6,575 bases of DNA from NCBI GenBank assembly GCA_900543105.1, contig UQQA01000137.1, positions 1 to 6,575 on the forward strand, in the 5' to 3' direction. The notes under the pieces were generated by a model. The model worked only from the letters and a program-made list of their open reading frames with translations. It did no database searches and was not told where the DNA came from. Source of the stretch: an uncultured Ruminococcus sp. (GTDB lineage: Bacteria; Bacillota; Clostridia; Oscillospirales; Ruminococcaceae). Shown here piece by piece: positions 5,110-6,575 of the stretch; positions within the stretch are counted from its first letter, which is position 1, and each line of letters opens with the position of its first letter. A program made the translations under genes and the position numbers.

Positions 5110-5148
5110 ATATTTCATAGGAAGCTTGCTTTGCTGTGCAGATTGCAT

Positions 5149-5189
5149 TTTTACCATAGATCGGAAGTAATCCTATTAATTTGGTAAAA
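5149..5189. repeat. Inverted repeat in the intergenic region
   Basis: TTTTACCA (5149-5156) and TGGTAAAA (5182-5189) are perfect 8-bp inverted arms; ATAG/CTAT inside can add a second short stem. No T-run follows on either strand, so it is not an obvious terminator. Function unknown. Confidence 0.35.
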
Positions 5190-5228
5190 TAACCTAAAAT
5201 TTACATATTTAATTGTAAAATATGGATA

Positions 5229-5256
5229 TTGCTTTTTTCTGACAAAATGTTACAAT
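5229..5256 (+). promoter_or_regulatory. Candidate promoter of the Ser/Thr/Lys-rich protein gene
   Basis: TTGCTT (5229-5234), a 16-bp spacer and TACAAT (5251-5256), with TGT before the -10 as an extended element. Start expected near 5263, giving a leader of about 68 nt to the ATG at 5331. The -35 box is weak. Confidence 0.45.
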
Positions 5257-5287
5257 ATAAATGTACACATTTATGGAATATAATTCC
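5257..5287. promoter_or_regulatory. Two adjacent palindromes at the transcription start
   Basis: ATAAATGTACACATTTAT (5257-5274) is a perfect 8-2-8 inverted repeat starting at the base after the -10 box. GGAATATAATTCC (5275-5287) is a perfect 5-3-5 repeat directly abutting it. TGTACA in the first recurs at 5291-5296. The position over the start of transcription suits a repressor operator, or hairpins at the 5' end of the mRNA. Confidence 0.4.
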
Positions 5288-5330
5288 GTTTGTACAGACA
5301 TTATTTTAACATTGAAAGGAAGCAATTACA

Positions 5331-6575
5331 ATGGCAATCAGAACATCATCAAACGCAGCAAGAAGCAGTTCGTATTCAAAACCGAGCGTACCGAAAAAGC
5401 CCTCATCGGCTCAACGTTCGGGTTCGACCCAAAGAGCAAGCACACCGACACAGAGCAGGCAGACCTCTTCCGCACCAAGGCGTGACACATTCACACGTTC
5501 AACGCCGACAGCAAAGCAGACAGCACCAAAGACTTCAACAGCAAAGACAAGCACGGCTTCAAAGAGTTCAACGGCAAAACATACAGTATCGAAAAATTCA
5601 ACAGCAAAGACGAGCACAATATCAAACACGCAGGCTAAAACTTCAAATGCAAAGACGAACACAGTCGCAAAAACAAGCAGTACAAAGACCGTTACAAAAG
5701 CTAAGTCAACCCCAACTGCAAGTAAAACAAAACGTGACTCGTTTACATCCTCTTCAAAAACAGAAAAGTCGAACAATATATCCAAATCTCAAAAACAAAA
5801 GAACAAATACAACACATATAATGGATATGGTCCATTCAAGCTTGAATTATATGAAAAAGACAAGGATAGAAAAAACTTAAAAACATATCACGTTCCGTAT
5901 TGCGATAATAAAGTAGAAATTACAAAAGGCAAAGTTACATTTTTAAAGCCCGACAGCGAGAGCAAATTTGGTTATGTTGAATATAACGGAGAAAAATATG
6001 CTGTACAATATAACGAGTTGGAGGAAGGTAAACAAGCGATGTTCGATGTATATACAGAAGTTAAACATCTACAAGTTCCTAATTCAGGATTGAAGTTTGA
6101 TTGGCTCAGCGGATTTGCTGCAACTTCACTCGAAGAAGTACCATCAAGATCTTTTAAGGATAAAGCGGGTAATATACTTCAATCAAACAGTAAAAATTTC
6201 AAAAATGATGAAATCGCTTTAGATAACCATTCAAACGAAAGTGTGCTGGCGAATATTGGGCTAAATTCTCTAAGTTTTATACAAAAAGGTTTGAAAAGAG
6301 ATAACTATGATGTTATACTTATGAAAAACAATTCAGATAAAAAAATTGCAGCAATCACTTATTCACAAGACTATTTAAATGTAGGAAATGATGGAATTAT
6401 TGAGCATTGTACCTCACCTCTAAAGCTTCTGGCTGTAGACAAGAATGGAAAACTCTACGATATTAACAATTATGGTGGTAAAAAATCATCTTTGGGAAAG
6501 CACTGGTGTGATGTGATACAGTTACACGGCGCAGAAAGTTTTATGACATACGGATCCGAGTATTACAAAGGAAAA
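5331..6575 (+). CDS. Unrecognised protein with Ser/Thr/Lys-rich N-terminal half, 3' end outside the window
   Basis: 415 codons are open to the window edge without a stop, so the gene is partial. AAAGGAAG (5315-5322) lies 8 nt before the ATG. Residues 1-163 are low-complexity and basic, dominated by S, T, K, A and N. They show loose repeats of STAKTST and a similar motif near each end (RRDTFTRSTPTA about 50-61; KSTPTASKTKRDSF about 125-138). This part has no signal peptide and no membrane segment, and looks disordered. Residues from about 164 have normal mixed composition and should fold: YGPFKLELYEKDKDRKN, WLSGFAATSLEEVPS (about 259-273), NIGLNSLSFIQKGLKRDNYD and HWCDVIQLHG near the edge. I do not recognise a family. 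A long disordered linker followed by a folded C-terminal domain is seen in surface proteins, phage-like proteins and exported toxins, but nothing here decides between them. Clear mixed-composition coding downstream in the same frame shows that this frame, not the overlapping ones in the repetitive part, is real. Confidence 0.8.
   Translation, partial: MAIRTSSNAARSSSYSKPSVPKKPSSAQRSGSTQRASTPTQSRQTSSAPRRDTFTRSTPTAKQTAPKTSTAKTSTASKSSTAKHTVSKNSTAKTSTISNTQAKTSNAKTNTVAKTSSTKTVTKAKSTPTASKTKRDSFTSSSKTEKSNNISKSQKQKNKYNTYNGYGPFKLELYEKDKDRKNLKTYHVPYCDNKVEITKGKVTFLKPDSESKFGYVEYNGEKYAVQYNELEEGKQAMFDVYTEVKHLQVPNSGLKFDWLSGFAATSLEEVPSRSFKDKAGNILQSNSKNFKNDEIALDNHSNESVLANIGLNSLSFIQKGLKRDNYDVILMKNNSDKKIAAITYSQDYLNVGNDGIIEHCTSPLKLLAVDKNGKLYDINNYGGKKSSLGKHWCDVIQLHGAESFMTYGSEYYKGK

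Noticed and set aside
4849..5187. + strand open frame of 112 codons in the intergenic region
   Set aside because: TTG start without a ribosome binding site, composition of translated AT-rich DNA, and it runs through the structured RNA candidate.
5411..5785. Antisense open frame rich in Val/Phe/Ala
   Set aside because: Repetitive antisense of the AAR/ACR-rich codons of the real gene; no start signals and no protein-like sequence.
5290..5880. + strand open frame of 196 codons rich in Gln/Arg
   Set aside because: It is the shifted frame of the low-complexity Ser/Thr/Lys region. The frame from 5331 has the ribosome binding site, continues far beyond 5880 and shifts to normal protein composition.

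Overview
The window reads as a low-GC Firmicute, most likely a gut clostridium of the Ruminococcus/Oscillospirales type. This rests on the ribosomal protein sequences, strong Shine-Dalgarno sites, TTGACA-17-TATAAT promoters, a secreted BspA-like leucine-rich-repeat protein with a fibronectin III tail, and a LytTR/DUF3021 pair. The species cannot be fixed from the sequence alone.

Left part (1-1471, + strand). A terminator of an unseen upstream gene is followed by a strong promoter and one monocistronic gene for a secreted LRR_5/FN3 protein. A GC-rich terminator closes it and is shared with the convergent genes to the right.

Middle part (1471-3662, - strand). A promoter matching consensus at every position drives a two-gene operon encoding an NTF2-like (SnoaL/DUF4440-type) protein and a GNAT acetyltransferase. 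Upstream lies a LytTR regulator/DUF3021 membrane-protein operon whose regulator is broken by a 103-nt insertion. The insertion is a 100-bp palindromic element with termini TACT...AGTA plus a duplicated TTA target. Removing the element and one TTA restores an uninterrupted 148-residue LytTR protein. About 285 bp away, between the regulator and the ribosomal operon, lies a second element. It has the same length of 100 bp, the same TACT...AGTA ends, the same TTA duplication and the same internal AAAAAATCAAGC and GATTTTTT blocks, in the opposite orientation. The two define a small MITE-like family, which is the main discovery in the window.

Right-middle part (3668-4750, - strand). This is the classical rplM-rpsI operon (ribosomal proteins L13 and S9) with a consensus promoter, a leader of about 95 nt and an intrinsic terminator.

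Right part (4751-6575). A largely gene-free AT-rich stretch contains a candidate promoter with a small structured RNA ending in a terminator-like hairpin. A second promoter follows, with two back-to-back palindromes just downstream of its -10 box. It precedes a long open reading frame (5331 to the window end, no stop reached) with a Ser/Thr/Lys-rich low-complexity N-terminal half and an unrecognised folded C-terminal region.
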